Assembly (NCBI GenBank): GCA_964518335.1
Contig: CAZFDT010000015.1
Location: 15,262 to 79,261, forward strand
DNA from: CAZFDT01 sp964518335
Lineage (GTDB): Bacteria > Planctomycetota > Phycisphaerae > Phycisphaerales > Phycisphaeraceae
Direction: 5' to 3'
Length of the DNA stretch: 64,000 nt
In this document: in pieces, positions 53,103-61,938 of the stretch
Numbering within the stretch: the first letter of the stretch is position 1
Layout of the letters: each line of letters starts with the position of its first letter
Translations under genes and position numbers: made by a program
The notes under the pieces: model-generated
What the model saw: only the letters and a program-made list of their open reading frames with translations
What the model was told of the DNA's origin: nothing
Database searches by the model: none

Positions 53103-53389
53103 CTCTCACTCCAACCGGTCGCAAACAATGGCTCACAGCCAGTCCGACCGTCAGCAAGGCAGGCGGGGAGCAGGTCCCGTCCGCAAATCGCCCGTTCGTG
53201 ATGTCCGAATTCCCCTGTGACCGTCCGACGTCGACGTGAGATCAAGACGTCGGCGCCCAGTGATGAGGTAAAATAAGGCAGGCGAGGCGGTCAAGATAAC
53301 CGGACCATGCCGGTGGCGTCAACTGGGGATTCGCCCGATCACTGATTTTTCATGCTTATGCGGGCCTCCTTGCCAGTATGAGTTGCATA

Positions 53390-54298
53390 TCAACGCACGG
53401 TCTGATCGTTTGGCGGGCACGATCGTTGTCGAACCGCCTCGAAGAGAAGCACCGCGGCGGCGGCGGCGGCGTTAAGTGAGTCCACATCATACCCCGCACC
53501 CATCGCCATGGGAATACGAATTTGCGCCCCCGCTGATTGCATCCATCGCGCGGGCAGGCCCGTGTCTTCCGCGCCGATGGCGATCGCCGTGCGACCCGTC
53601 AGGTCCGGCGAGTCGGCGAACAGGTCGCGGCCCTGCAGCGAGGCGGCCACCACCGTCACGCCCGCGTCGCGCAGCCACGACAGCAGCGCCTCCGACGTCC
53701 CGCCGATCACCGGCAAGGTGAACACTGCGCCGGTGCTGGCGCGGATCGCGTTGGGGTTGAACGCATCGACGACACCATCGGCGATCAGCAGCGCCGCGGC
53801 GCCGGCGGCCGCGGCGGTGCGCGCCATGGCGCCGAGGTTGCCCGGCTTGGCCAAGCCGACGGCGACGAGAAAGAGGGGGCTGGGGCCTGAGGTTTGGGGT
53901 CTGGCAGAAGCCTTTGCCGCAACGCCTCGTTCCAGGCCCCAGGTCCCAGACCCTAGACCCTCCAGATCCCACCGCGGCTGCTCGATGACGGCGAGCAGGC
54001 CGTGCGGATCGTCGAGATACGCCATTTTCTGAAACACGGCCGGGCTGGCCTCGTACCATTGGACCTCGTCGCCCACGCGCTGGTGGACGTACCGCAGATC
54101 GGGATCGTTGAGCGACATGAGTTCGGGGCAGTGCCACACCTGCCGCACGCGCAGCCCGGCGGCGACGGCGCGCGGCACCTCCCGCCGCCCCTCGGCAACA
54201 AACCACCCCGTCGCAACGCGATGGCGATGCTTGCGCAGGGCACACACGTCGGCGACGCGCGGGTTGTGGACGCTGGTGATTTGCAGGGGGCGGGGCAT
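53390..54298 (-). CDS. SpoU-family (TrmH-like) RNA 2'-O-methyltransferase
   Basis: 302 residues. An N-terminal substrate-binding domain (SVHNPRVADVCALRKHRHR) and a C-terminal SPOUT domain with VGLAKPGNLGAMARTAAAAG, AIAIGAEDTGLPARWM and RIPMAMGAGYDVDSLNAAAAAAVLLFE (trefoil knot, AdoMet site). It methylates rRNA or tRNA ribose. Between the two domains about 20 extra residues (about EGLGSGTWGLERG to RPQTSGPSP) are coded by repetitive GGGTCTA/GGGTCTG/GGCCTG sequence (53878-53968). Confidence 0.9.
   Translation of the reverse strand: MPRPLQITSVHNPRVADVCALRKHRHRVATGWFVAEGRREVPRAVAAGLRVRQVWHCPELMSLNDPDLRYVHQRVGDEVQWYEASPAVFQKMAYLDDPHGLLAVIEQPRWDLEGLGSGTWGLERGVAAKASARPQTSGPSPLFLVAVGLAKPGNLGAMARTAAAAGAAALLIADGVVDAFNPNAIRASTGAVFTLPVIGGTSEALLSWLRDAGVTVVAASLQGRDLFADSPDLTGRTAIAIGAEDTGLPARWMQSAGAQIRIPMAMGAGYDVDSLNAAAAAAVLLFEAVRQRSCPPNDQTVR
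53878..53968 (-). repeat. Heptamer-like repeat inside the SpoU methyltransferase gene
   Basis: On the minus strand GGGTCTA, GGGTCTG, GGACCTG, GGGCCTG follow one another, and related CCAGACCCC/CCTCAGGCCCC units come after a 30-nt gap. The segment falls at the domain boundary and keeps the frame. Confidence 0.65.
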
Positions 54299-54305
54299 GG
54301 GGCTT

Positions 54306-54414
54306 CCACGCCGGACCTGAGGCTCGGCGAAGGTCCGGTTGGCTCCGGGTCCGGGCCTGCCCCTCCACCCGAGCCTTCGCCCCCCGGAAGTAGCCGCAGG
54401 CCCGGCGCGGATGG
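54306..54414. repeat. Double-hairpin intergenic element, copy C
   Basis: Left arm CCACGCCGGACCTGAG..AAGGTCCGG as in copies A and B. The right arm (read in reverse) is CGCCGGGCCTGCGGCT..GCGAAGGCTCGG with an ACTTCCGGGGG unit inserted in its loop. It lies between nusG and the SpoU gene. Confidence 0.7.
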
Positions 54415-54418
54415 AAGG

Positions 54419-55051
54419 TTATTCCTCGACCTTCTCGATGAGCCAGTATTCGAGTTCGAGCGGGGTGGAGCGGCCGAAGACGGTGACCAGGACGCGGACC
54501 TTGCCGTGGTCGGGCAGCAGTTCGTCCACGGTTCCTTCCATGTTCTCGAAGGGGCCTTCCTTGATCTTGATGTGGTCGCCCTTCTGGAAGTCCATCTTGA
54601 CGGTGGGGGACTCGTCGGCGGGCTTGGAGGCCATGAGCATCTTCTCGATCTCGGGGATGCTCATGGGGCTGGGGCGACCGGCGGCGCCGATGAAGTCGCC
54701 CACGCCGGTGGTTTCCTTGATGAGGAAGAACACGTCCTGGGGGATGCGGCCGTCGTCTTCGAGCTTCATCTCGACGAACACGTAGCCGGGGTAGAGCTTC
54801 TTGAGCGTGACCTTCTGCTTGCCGCCCTTGATGGTCTTGATCTTCTCGGTGGGGACGAGGATGCGGTTGACCAGGTGGGTGAAGCCTTCGATCTTGAGCT
54901 TGCGAAGGAGGGTTTCGCGGACCGAGTCTTCCTTGTTCGAGGCGACGCGGAGGACGAACCAGTTCATGCCCGGCGTGATCAACGGCTCGTCGCCTTCGAT
55001 CTGGCCTTGGGTCTCGGTCGCCTGCGTCTGAGTGGTGTCCTGGTCCGACAT
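54419..55051 (-). CDS. nusG: Transcription termination/antitermination protein NusG
   Basis: 210 residues. The N-terminal NGN domain (NWFVLRVASNKEDSVRETLLRK, YPGYVFVEMKLEDD) contacts RNA polymerase, and the C-terminal KOW domain (FQKGDHIKIKEGPFENMEGTVDEL) binds Rho or ribosomal S10. An acidic, Gln-rich extension of about 28 residues precedes the NGN domain. The gene order secE-nusG and the 11-nt gap are as usual; rplK does not follow directly downstream. Confidence 0.96.
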   Translation of the reverse strand: MSDQDTTQTQATETQGQIEGDEPLITPGMNWFVLRVASNKEDSVRETLLRKLKIEGFTHLVNRILVPTEKIKTIKGGKQKVTLKKLYPGYVFVEMKLEDDGRIPQDVFFLIKETTGVGDFIGAAGRPSPMSIPEIEKMLMASKPADESPTVKMDFQKGDHIKIKEGPFENMEGTVDELLPDHGKVRVLVTVFGRSTPLELEYWLIEKVEE

Positions 55052-55062
55052 GACGGTGTGCC

Positions 55063-55779
55063 TTATCCCTGGAGGATGCCGATCTGGCGGAACAGTTCGA
55101 GGAAGCCGACGTCCACCACGAAGAGAATCAGACCGAAGAGCAGCATGCCCACGATGACGACCCACGTCGAGCCGATGATCTCGCGGCGGCTGGGCCAGTT
55201 GACCTTTTTCATCTCCGCCTCGGTGGCAATCATGAAGTCGGCGATGTTGGGCTTGTTGAGCACCCAGAACGTCAGGACGCCGAAGATGGCGATGACGACG
55301 ACGGCCACGGCGGACTGAATGTACAGCCGGTTGCGGTAGCCCCAGGTCTGAATGCCGCCGAACACCACGTTGCCGCCCTCGATGCGGACTTGCGTGAATC
55401 CGGCGACGGGCAGCGCCCGAACCGCCGTCGAGGTCGGAGCCGGCGCAAACCCCTCGATGGCGGCCACCACGCCGCCGCGATCAAGCGTGAACGTCTGGCC
55501 GGCGCCCGTGATCGTCACCGGTGAGGTCGTAGCCGCGTCGGGCGTCTGAATGCCGCGGAGGACGTCGAGCCCGGCGATCTCGTGATTGTTGGCCTTGCCC
55601 CACGCCGCCAGACGCGCCGAGGCATCGGCGATCTCGAGGTTCACCGAATAGCTGCGCCCGATGATCTCCAGCTCGCTCCAGAGCCACGCCACGCCGGTGA
55701 GCACGACCACGCCGATACCGATCGCCGTCATCGTGCGTGTCCAGTAGCCTTGGCCGGATTTGTAGATGGTGAAAGCCAT
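55063..55779 (-). CDS. secE: SecE preprotein translocase subunit with long N-terminal extension
   Basis: 238 residues, against about 60-130 in most bacteria. The C-terminal 65 residues are the SecE core (ATEAEMKKVNWPSRREIIGST, then a membrane helix). Before it are two further helices (about 18-38 and 150-172) enclosing a periplasmic domain of about 110 residues (LDVLRGIQTPDAATTSPVTI, VRIEGGNVVFGG). The essential amphipathic-helix-to-membrane-helix core is intact. The extension may be phylum-specific. It lies between tRNA(Trp) and nusG. Confidence 0.9.
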   Translation of the reverse strand: MAFTIYKSGQGYWTRTMTAIGIGVVVLTGVAWLWSELEIIGRSYSVNLEIADASARLAAWGKANNHEIAGLDVLRGIQTPDAATTSPVTITGAGQTFTLDRGGVVAAIEGFAPAPTSTAVRALPVAGFTQVRIEGGNVVFGGIQTWGYRNRLYIQSAVAVVVIAIFGVLTFWVLNKPNIADFMIATEAEMKKVNWPSRREIIGSTWVVIVGMLLFGLILFVVDVGFLELFRQIGILQG

Positions 55780-55795
55780 GGGGACTCTTATGACT

Positions 55796-55876
55796 CACGT
55801 CGGACCTGGGGCTGTGCGAAGGTCCGGATCGGACCGGTCCCGCCATCCGGACCTTCGAAGACTCAGGTCCGGCGTG
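55796..55876. repeat. Double-hairpin intergenic element, copy B
   Basis: CACGTCGGACCT..AAGGTCCGGAT and, in inverse, CACGCCGGACCTGAG..AAGGTCCGGAT, with a short GGACCGGTCC centre. It fills the space between tRNA(Trp) and secE. Confidence 0.8.
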
Positions 55877-55879
55877 CAA

Positions 55880-55952
55880 CACGCCGGGCAGGAGTCGAAC
55901 CTGCAACCTGCCGCTTTGGAGACGGCTGCTCTGCCAATTGAGCTACCGGCGT
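55880..55952 (-). tRNA. tRNA-Trp (anticodon CCA)
   Basis: 73 nt. Acceptor stem ACGCCGG/CCGGCGT, D arm GCTCAATTGGCAGAGC, anticodon loop CTCCAAA, T arm GCAGGTTCGACTCCTGC. The 3' CCA is not encoded. It is located in the rpmG-secE interval, a classic position. Confidence 0.95.
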
Positions 55953-56002
55953 AGAGCGCCTCCCGGACGAGTCACTTAAGCGACACGTCCAGGATCGATC
56001 GA

Positions 56003-56182
56003 TTACTTCCGCTTGATCTTATGCAGCGTGTGCTTGCGAAGTCGCGGGCTGTACTTCTTCAAGCCTGCCTTGAGGCTCTCGGGAATACCGCCTTTGACGT
56101 TGACGGCGGTCCTGTAGTTCAGGTCGCCCGTCTCCTCGCACTGCAGCCACACGTACTCGATGGCGGCGGCTTTCTTGGCCAT
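56003..56182 (-). CDS. rpmG: 50S ribosomal protein L33
   Basis: 59 residues: MAKKAAAIEYVWLQCEETGD, then LNYRTAVNVKGG and the basic end KKYSPRLRKHTLHKIKRK. The usual pair of Cys-x-x-Cys zinc motifs is missing (a single Cys15), so it is a zinc-free form. Position between tuf and tRNA(Trp) is the expected one. GCAAGGTGAGCA precedes the ATG. Confidence 0.93.
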   Translation of the reverse strand: MAKKAAAIEYVWLQCEETGDLNYRTAVNVKGGIPESLKAGLKKYSPRLRKHTLHKIKRK

Positions 56183-56202
56183 GATTGCTCACCTTGCAAA
56201 GC

Positions 56203-56250
56203 CGCGACCATTGGTCGCGCTTGGACGCCCGAGCGCGGCCACTGGCCGCG
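56203..56250. other. Two tandem hairpins between tuf and rpmG
   Basis: CGCGACCATTGGTCGCG (56203-56219) and CGCGGCCACTGGCCGCG (56234-56250) are the same 17-nt hairpin with compensatory A-T to G-C changes in the stem. They may separate tuf and rpmG expression or be repeat elements. Confidence 0.6.
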
Positions 56251-56265
56251 GCTATACCAAAAAGA

Positions 56266-57474
<1,209 letters not shown>

Positions 57475-57637
57475 CGGTACTACCTCGCTAATAGAGGGTG
57501 ATTCATCCTGACGGGCTTCGATGCCGCCCGCATCATTCCGCACTTTACTGCCACCACCGGCACTTGTCCCCGAAGCCGCCTCGGGCCCGACAGGTCCACC
57601 CGGGACCGAACACCGCGCCCTATGCGCCCTATTGATA

Positions 57638-57655
57638 ACCGCCCTTTCGGGCGGT
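57638..57655 (-). other. Stem-loop at the predicted 5' end of the tuf mRNA
   Basis: ACCGCCC/GGGCGGT with a 4-nt loop, about 10 nt after the tuf -10. On this strand it may stabilise the 5' end or, if tRNA(Thr) transcription reads through, act as a processing site. Confidence 0.5.
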
Positions 57656-57664
57656 GGGGGGTGC

Positions 57665-57692
57665 ATCATACGACACGCCCCGGCCCTGTCAA
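57665..57692 (-). promoter_or_regulatory. Promoter of tuf
   Basis: On the minus strand TTGACA (57692-57687), 16 nt, TATGAT (57670-57665). Confidence 0.75.
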
Positions 57693-57710
57693 ATGCGCCC
57701 AACCCCGCCA

Positions 57711-57782
<72 letters not shown>

Positions 57783-57906
57783 AACCTCGATCGCCGCGAC
57801 GCCGATCACAGCCGAGTCAGCCTATCGGTCCCCCCCATCCGAGTCAAACCCGCCGACATCTCGCCCGCGCTCCTCGCATCGTCATGGACCGGCGAGCCGG
57901 CGCCGA

Positions 57907-57912
57907 TATAAT
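57907..57912 (+). promoter_or_regulatory. -10 hexamer upstream of tmRNA
   Basis: TATAAT 44 nt before the mature 5' end; the -35 is poor (ATGGAC). Confidence 0.45.
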
Positions 57913-57955
57913 TCCCACACGCCCCGACCCGCGGCGGCGACGTTCTTTGACAACT

Positions 57956-58329
57956 GGGGCCGACCGGTTTCGACCGGATGGTTCAGGAGTGCCGTGGCAC
58001 GCCGAGGCGCACGTGGCCGCGTTAAAACGTGCAAAACCCTAAATGCCAACGACTCTGTCGCTGGTCGGATCGGGTTCGCCCCGGTCCGCCTGGCTGCCTA
58101 AAGCGCAGCCATGACCTGGGCTGACCGCCCGTAAGACGCTCAGGTCAACGATTCATCGGGCTCGCACGCGTATGCCGCCCCGGCGTTCGCAGCTAAAACT
58201 CACCGGGGCTAAGGCGACGCAGACGCTGTCCGTGGCGGACGCGCCGCTCGAAATCCAAACCACGGAACAAGCGTGTAGAAGCGACATTTCGACCATCTCG
58301 GGACGGGGGTTCAACTCCCCCCGGCTCCA
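57956..58329 (+). ncRNA. ssrA: Transfer-messenger RNA (tmRNA)
   Basis: 374 nt. The 5' GGGGCCGACCGGTTTCGACC and 3' GGGGGTTCAACTCCCCCCGG-CTCCA form the tRNA-like part, with CCA encoded. The tag frame begins at GCC (58045) after CCTAAAT and reads ANDSVAGRIGFAPVRLAA, stop TAA at 58099-58101; it has the usual AND- start and -LAA end but is long (18 residues). Several pseudoknot-like stems follow. Rescues stalled ribosomes with SmpB. The 3' end is a frequent integration site for mobile elements. Confidence 0.96.
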
Positions 58330-58366
58330 TTCGACGGGCTTCACGGCCCGTCTGCGTCAACCTCAG

Positions 58367-58402
58367 GGCCCGCGGCACCCGCCGCGGGCCTTGTGCGTTT
58401 TC
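58367..58402 (+). terminator. Terminator of tmRNA
   Basis: 10-bp perfect stem GGCCCGCGGC/GCCGCGGGCC, loop ACCC, then TTGTGCGTTTT. Confidence 0.85.
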
Positions 58403-58830
58403 ACACGGGAAATCGCGGTGTTTTGGCAATGCTGCAGTGCGGCCACGCGGCAACCGCGGGACGGGCTGACCCGCCAATTAGCCCGACGGGAGGCCAAACC
58501 CCTCTTGAACTCTCGAAATCGCGGGACGGGGCCAAACCCGTCCCGCGATTGGAAGCCTGCTTGAAGCCAGCACTTACAAACCCGCCATTTCGACAGACCA
58601 AGACGCCACCGGAAGTATCCCGCCGGGTTCGAACCTCCGTCCCGTGAGCGTTTACCAGTGCCAAAGTCGTCACGTGATCGTCACGTGACGATCCACAAGG
58701 CCATTCTAGGGTCTCGCCATGTCACCGGTGACATGGGCGGTGTCACTGGGTGTGTGCTGCAACTTACCCATTTCGGTGGGTTGAGCGGCCCCAATTTCAA
58801 CGCCAATACGCCACTGCCCCACGGAAGATA
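58403..58830. other. Gene-free region rich in palindromes downstream of tmRNA
   Basis: It contains a perfect 14-bp inverted repeat (AATCGCGGGACGGG at 58517-58530 and its complement at 58537-58550), TCGTCACGTGACGA as a perfect palindrome near 58678 with another GTCACGTGAT just before it, and CCATGTCACCGGTGACATGG (58717-58736), a perfect 20-bp palindrome. No gene seen. It may hold regulatory sites of the downstream unit or an integration junction. Confidence 0.6.
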
Positions 58831-58859
58831 TTGTTGCTCTATCCCGCCTGTGATATACT
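58831..58859 (+). promoter_or_regulatory. Promoter of the PEP-CTERM repeat protein gene
   Basis: TTGTTG (58831-58836), 17 nt, TATACT (58854-58859) with TGTGA just before the -10. GAGGGAGG precedes the ATG at 58923. It probably also drives the precursor peptide and radical SAM genes. Confidence 0.7.
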
Positions 58860-58922
58860 GACTCGAAAGTCCTGTATTGACGAGAAGGGGCGACTGCCCC
58901 GACCTGACCGAGGGAGGTTCGC

Positions 58923-61601
58923 ATGGCAGCCGTAGCATCTTCTGGCCCCAGTCCCAACAGTCAAACCCGTTCGCACCCGAAACGTTGCTCGCACAACAGC
59001 AAGTCACTTTGGCTCGTCGCTGTATGCGCATGGCTCATCGCTGCGGCAACTCCCGCCACAGCCGACGACAGCTACCTCGGCAACCTTACGGTCAACTGGA
59101 AGGCAGATACTGATGGTTACTTTCTCAATGGTGTGAACGTCAATCTTAACGTGACCTCAATCACCGTCCCGGTGCATGCAACTGGGCCGGCAGGCCCAAC
59201 GCTCTGGTACACCACACCACACAACTGGGGCTGGAGCAACAGCGTCGTCGTCTGGTACAACATTCTTGAGCGTCTCACAGACGTTGGTGGTAGCATTGTC
59301 GAATTTGCTTCCAACGGTAGCATTACCTACTTCTACGAAGATGTGCTTCAGACCGGCCCCACCGAACGGTCGACTGGGCTGCCCTCCTTTTTCGATCTCC
59401 GCTACGGACCCGTCTCATTCTCCCCTTCCGTCCAGATCAAGTACAACGTCTTCATCGACGGCGACCGCCACGTCTTCCTCGACCAGAACGCCACCATTGA
59501 GTCATTGAACATCGGCTCCAACTCGTCATTCACCTACCACGACGGCCCCTACGCGCTGACCGTCCGCAATCAGTTCAACAACGCCGGCACGTTCCGCAAG
59601 ACCGGCGACACCTCCGTCAGCTACACCGCCCCCTTCCATAACTCCGGAACGATCGAGGTGTTGGCGGGAACACTGGGCCTGAACAACGGATCAAGCATCG
59701 GCGGCCACTTCGTCTTCGCTGGCGGCGGGCAGGTCAACGCGAACAACTTCGAACTTGGAGGCCAAAACAGCGGTACTGGTAACGGCATTTTCAACCTGAC
59801 CGGCACGACTATTGGCTCCGAGGGTGCCTTGTTGAGCTTCGGCGGAAGCAGTCGAGTTCAACTCAGCTACGGATCGCTAAGCGGGCCAGTCAGAAATACC
59901 GGCAGCTTCCGCTGGACGGGCGGGACGATCGACGGTCTGACCAACGCGGGGCAGATGGAGCTTGTTGATGGGGGTGGCCGCAAGTGGTTGCCTGCTGGGG
60001 GTCGACTGCTGAATACGGGCACCATGGTGTATTCAGTGGAAAGTCTGGGTTTCTACGGTCACGAACTAACGTTCCAGGGGTCAAGCAACAACCGCAGTAT
60101 GCTGACGAACGAAGGGACTTTCAATATCAGCACTGACGCTGGCTTCCAAGATCGTTGGGGAGACTTCAGCACGGGCTGGGGTCGTGTGGATAACTCGGGT
60201 ATTTTCCGCAAGAGTGGCGGCACGGGTACATCAAGCATTGGTGCCAGCGGCCGGATCGAATTCCACAACACCGGCACCGTCGAGGTCACCAGCGGAACAC
60301 TGTCCTTCAACGGCGGCGGGTCCAGTGTTGACGCCGACTACGTGTTCGCCAACGGTGGCGTGGCCCAGTGGTTGGGCACCATGCTGCTTCAGGGCAACAA
60401 CACGGTCAACGGCACTGGTGCGCTGCGGTTCGCCGGTGGGACGATCAACGCGGCGGGCGATGGTCGCGACGTGACGATCAACACTAGCAGTGGCGGCCTT
60501 GTGGAGGTCACTGGCGGCACGTTCAACATTGCCCCGGGGCGAACCATCTTCTCGAATGCTGGTTGGTTAATGAGTGGGGGCACAATCACTGGCGGCGGTA
60601 CGCTCCACAGCACGACCAGCTTCCGCTGGACGGGCGGGACGATCGACGGTCTGACCAACGCGGGGCAGATGGAGCTTGTTGATGGGGGTGGCCGCAAGTG
60701 GTTGCCTGCTGGGGGTCGACTGCTGAATACGGGCACCATGGTGTATTCAGTGGAAAGTCTGGGTTTCTACGGTCACGAACTAACGTTCCAGGGGTCAAGC
60801 AACAACCGCAGTATGCTGACGAACGAAGGGACTTTCAATATCAGCACTGACGCTGGCTTCCAAGATCGTTGGGGAGACTTCAGCACGGGCTGGGGTCGTG
60901 TGGATAACTCGGGTATTTTCCGCAAGAGTGGCGGCACGGGTACATCAAGCATTGGTGCCAGCGGCCGGATCGAATTCCACAACACCGGCACCGTCGAGGT
61001 CACCAGCGGAACACTGTCCTTCAACGGCGGCTTCACCCAAACCGCTGGCGCCACCCGGCTGGACGGCGGCAACCTCTCCGTCTCCGGGACTATGAACATC
61101 ACCGGCGGCACGCTGACGGGCCACGGCACCGTCATCGGCAGCGTGTCATCCTCCGGCATTGTCAGCCCCGGCAACTCGCCCGGTAAGCTGACCATCAGCG
61201 GCAACTACACCCAGTTGGCTGAGGGCATCCTAAAGATCGAGATCGGCGGCCTGACGCCGATCATCGACTACGACGTGCTGGCCGTGACCGGCACCGCCAA
61301 CCTCGCTGGCACCGTGCAGTTCGTCTTCATCAACGACTTCGCCCCGCTCGAAGGCGACACCTTCGAGTTCCTCACCATCGGCAGCACCCGCACCGGCAAC
61401 TTCACCGCGTTCGACGTGACCGGCCTGCTCCCTGGCTTCGAATACGACGTGACGTTCTTCAGCGGCAAGTACCGCATGATCGCCCTCACCGATGGCTACG
61501 CCATTCCCGAACCGGGCACAGCTTTACTTGTGATTGCCACCAGTATTGGCTCGCTTTCACTGCGACAACGGCGCCGCCAACTATGTGCCATTGCCGCTTG
61601 A
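58923..61601 (+). CDS. Large PEP-CTERM surface protein with autotransporter-like repeats
   Basis: 892 residues. N-terminal export signal (about 33-47, LWLVAVCAWLIAAATPATA), then a long region of strands rich in Gly, Asn, Thr (NTGTVEVTSGTLSFNGG, GTFNISTDAGF, LTNAGQMELVDGG) as in passenger-type beta-helix repeats, and a T-rich end with GNSPGKLTISGNYTQLAEG and FEFLTIGSTRTGNF. The C-terminus AIPEPGTALLVIATSIGSLSLRQRRR is a PEP-CTERM sorting tail. About 138 residues occur twice without change (see repeats). GC is lower than in the preceding genes. It ends 60 nt before the precursor peptide gene. Confidence 0.88.
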   Translation: MAAVASSGPSPNSQTRSHPKRCSHNSKSLWLVAVCAWLIAAATPATADDSYLGNLTVNWKADTDGYFLNGVNVNLNVTSITVPVHATGPAGPTLWYTTPHNWGWSNSVVVWYNILERLTDVGGSIVEFASNGSITYFYEDVLQTGPTERSTGLPSFFDLRYGPVSFSPSVQIKYNVFIDGDRHVFLDQNATIESLNIGSNSSFTYHDGPYALTVRNQFNNAGTFRKTGDTSVSYTAPFHNSGTIEVLAGTLGLNNGSSIGGHFVFAGGGQVNANNFELGGQNSGTGNGIFNLTGTTIGSEGALLSFGGSSRVQLSYGSLSGPVRNTGSFRWTGGTIDGLTNAGQMELVDGGGRKWLPAGGRLLNTGTMVYSVESLGFYGHELTFQGSSNNRSMLTNEGTFNISTDAGFQDRWGDFSTGWGRVDNSGIFRKSGGTGTSSIGASGRIEFHNTGTVEVTSGTLSFNGGGSSVDADYVFANGGVAQWLGTMLLQGNNTVNGTGALRFAGGTINAAGDGRDVTINTSSGGLVEVTGGTFNIAPGRTIFSNAGWLMSGGTITGGGTLHSTTSFRWTGGTIDGLTNAGQMELVDGGGRKWLPAGGRLLNTGTMVYSVESLGFYGHELTFQGSSNNRSMLTNEGTFNISTDAGFQDRWGDFSTGWGRVDNSGIFRKSGGTGTSSIGASGRIEFHNTGTVEVTSGTLSFNGGFTQTAGATRLDGGNLSVSGTMNITGGTLTGHGTVIGSVSSSGIVSPGNSPGKLTISGNYTQLAEGILKIEIGGLTPIIDYDVLAVTGTANLAGTVQFVFINDFAPLEGDTFEFLTIGSTRTGNFTAFDVTGLLPGFEYDVTFFSGKYRMIALTDGYAIPEPGTALLVIATSIGSLSLRQRRRQLCAIAA
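59903..60317 (+). repeat. 415-bp exact direct repeat, unit 1
   Basis: Identical by eye, base for base, to 60617-61031; period 714 bp (238 codons). It encodes the segment from SFRWTGGTIDGLTNAG to GTLSFNGG. Confidence 0.95.
60617..61031 (+). repeat. 415-bp exact direct repeat, unit 2
   Basis: Second copy; both ends diverge sharply outside the unit. Confidence 0.95.
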
Positions 61602-61661
61602 GTATGCGAACTACAGGTTGTTTGTCAATGGCCGTCGTTTACGGCTGAAAGGATGCACTCG

Positions 61662-61928
61662 ATGCTGCTACTAAACGATTCACCGTTTGATATCGACGCG
61701 GGCACGTTGCAGCGAATCAACACTCGAAGGCGTTCTGTACCTACATATGCTGGTCATGATCCTTGCGAGGGCTCGAACAGCGAGGATGACGCGATGCAAG
61801 CGTGCGCATGGTGTAGCGGAAGTTGCTTTGGATCCTGCAGCGGAGGTTGTTCTGGCAGTTGCACTGGAAGTTGCGACGGTGGGTGCAGCGGGAGTTGCTC
61901 CGGAGATTGCTCTGGTACTCGTCGCTAG
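61662..61928 (+). CDS. Precursor peptide with cysteine every fourth residue (RiPP precursor)
   Basis: 88 residues from ATG 61662 (AAGGA 8 nt upstream; ATG 61653 is in frame but has no spacing for it). The first 47 residues are a leader with hydrophobic and acidic parts (LLLNDSPFDIDAGTLQRIN, EGSNSEDDAMQA). From Cys51 the pattern Cys-x-Gly-x repeats without a gap: cysteines at 51, 55, 59, 63, 67, 71, 75, 79 and 83; two more lie at 35 and 48. The core is coded by imperfect 12-nt units. The radical SAM gene starts 10 nt later. It resembles in layout the CXXX-repeat targets of radical SAM maturases; thioether cross-links are likely but not shown. Confidence 0.85.
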   Translation: MLLLNDSPFDIDAGTLQRINTRRRSVPTYAGHDPCEGSNSEDDAMQACAWCSGSCFGSCSGGCSGSCTGSCDGGCSGSCSGDCSGTRR

Positions 61929-61938
61929 AGGTGATTCC

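Noticed and set aside
58045..58098. tmRNA tag region as a separate small gene
   Set aside because: It is the internal tag frame of tmRNA, ending in LAA and TAA as expected.
61803..61920. Tandem 12-nt units that could look like a small CRISPR or satellite array
   Set aside because: The units are contiguous with no spacers and encode the Cys-x-Gly-x core of a peptide in a frame with a good ribosome binding site.
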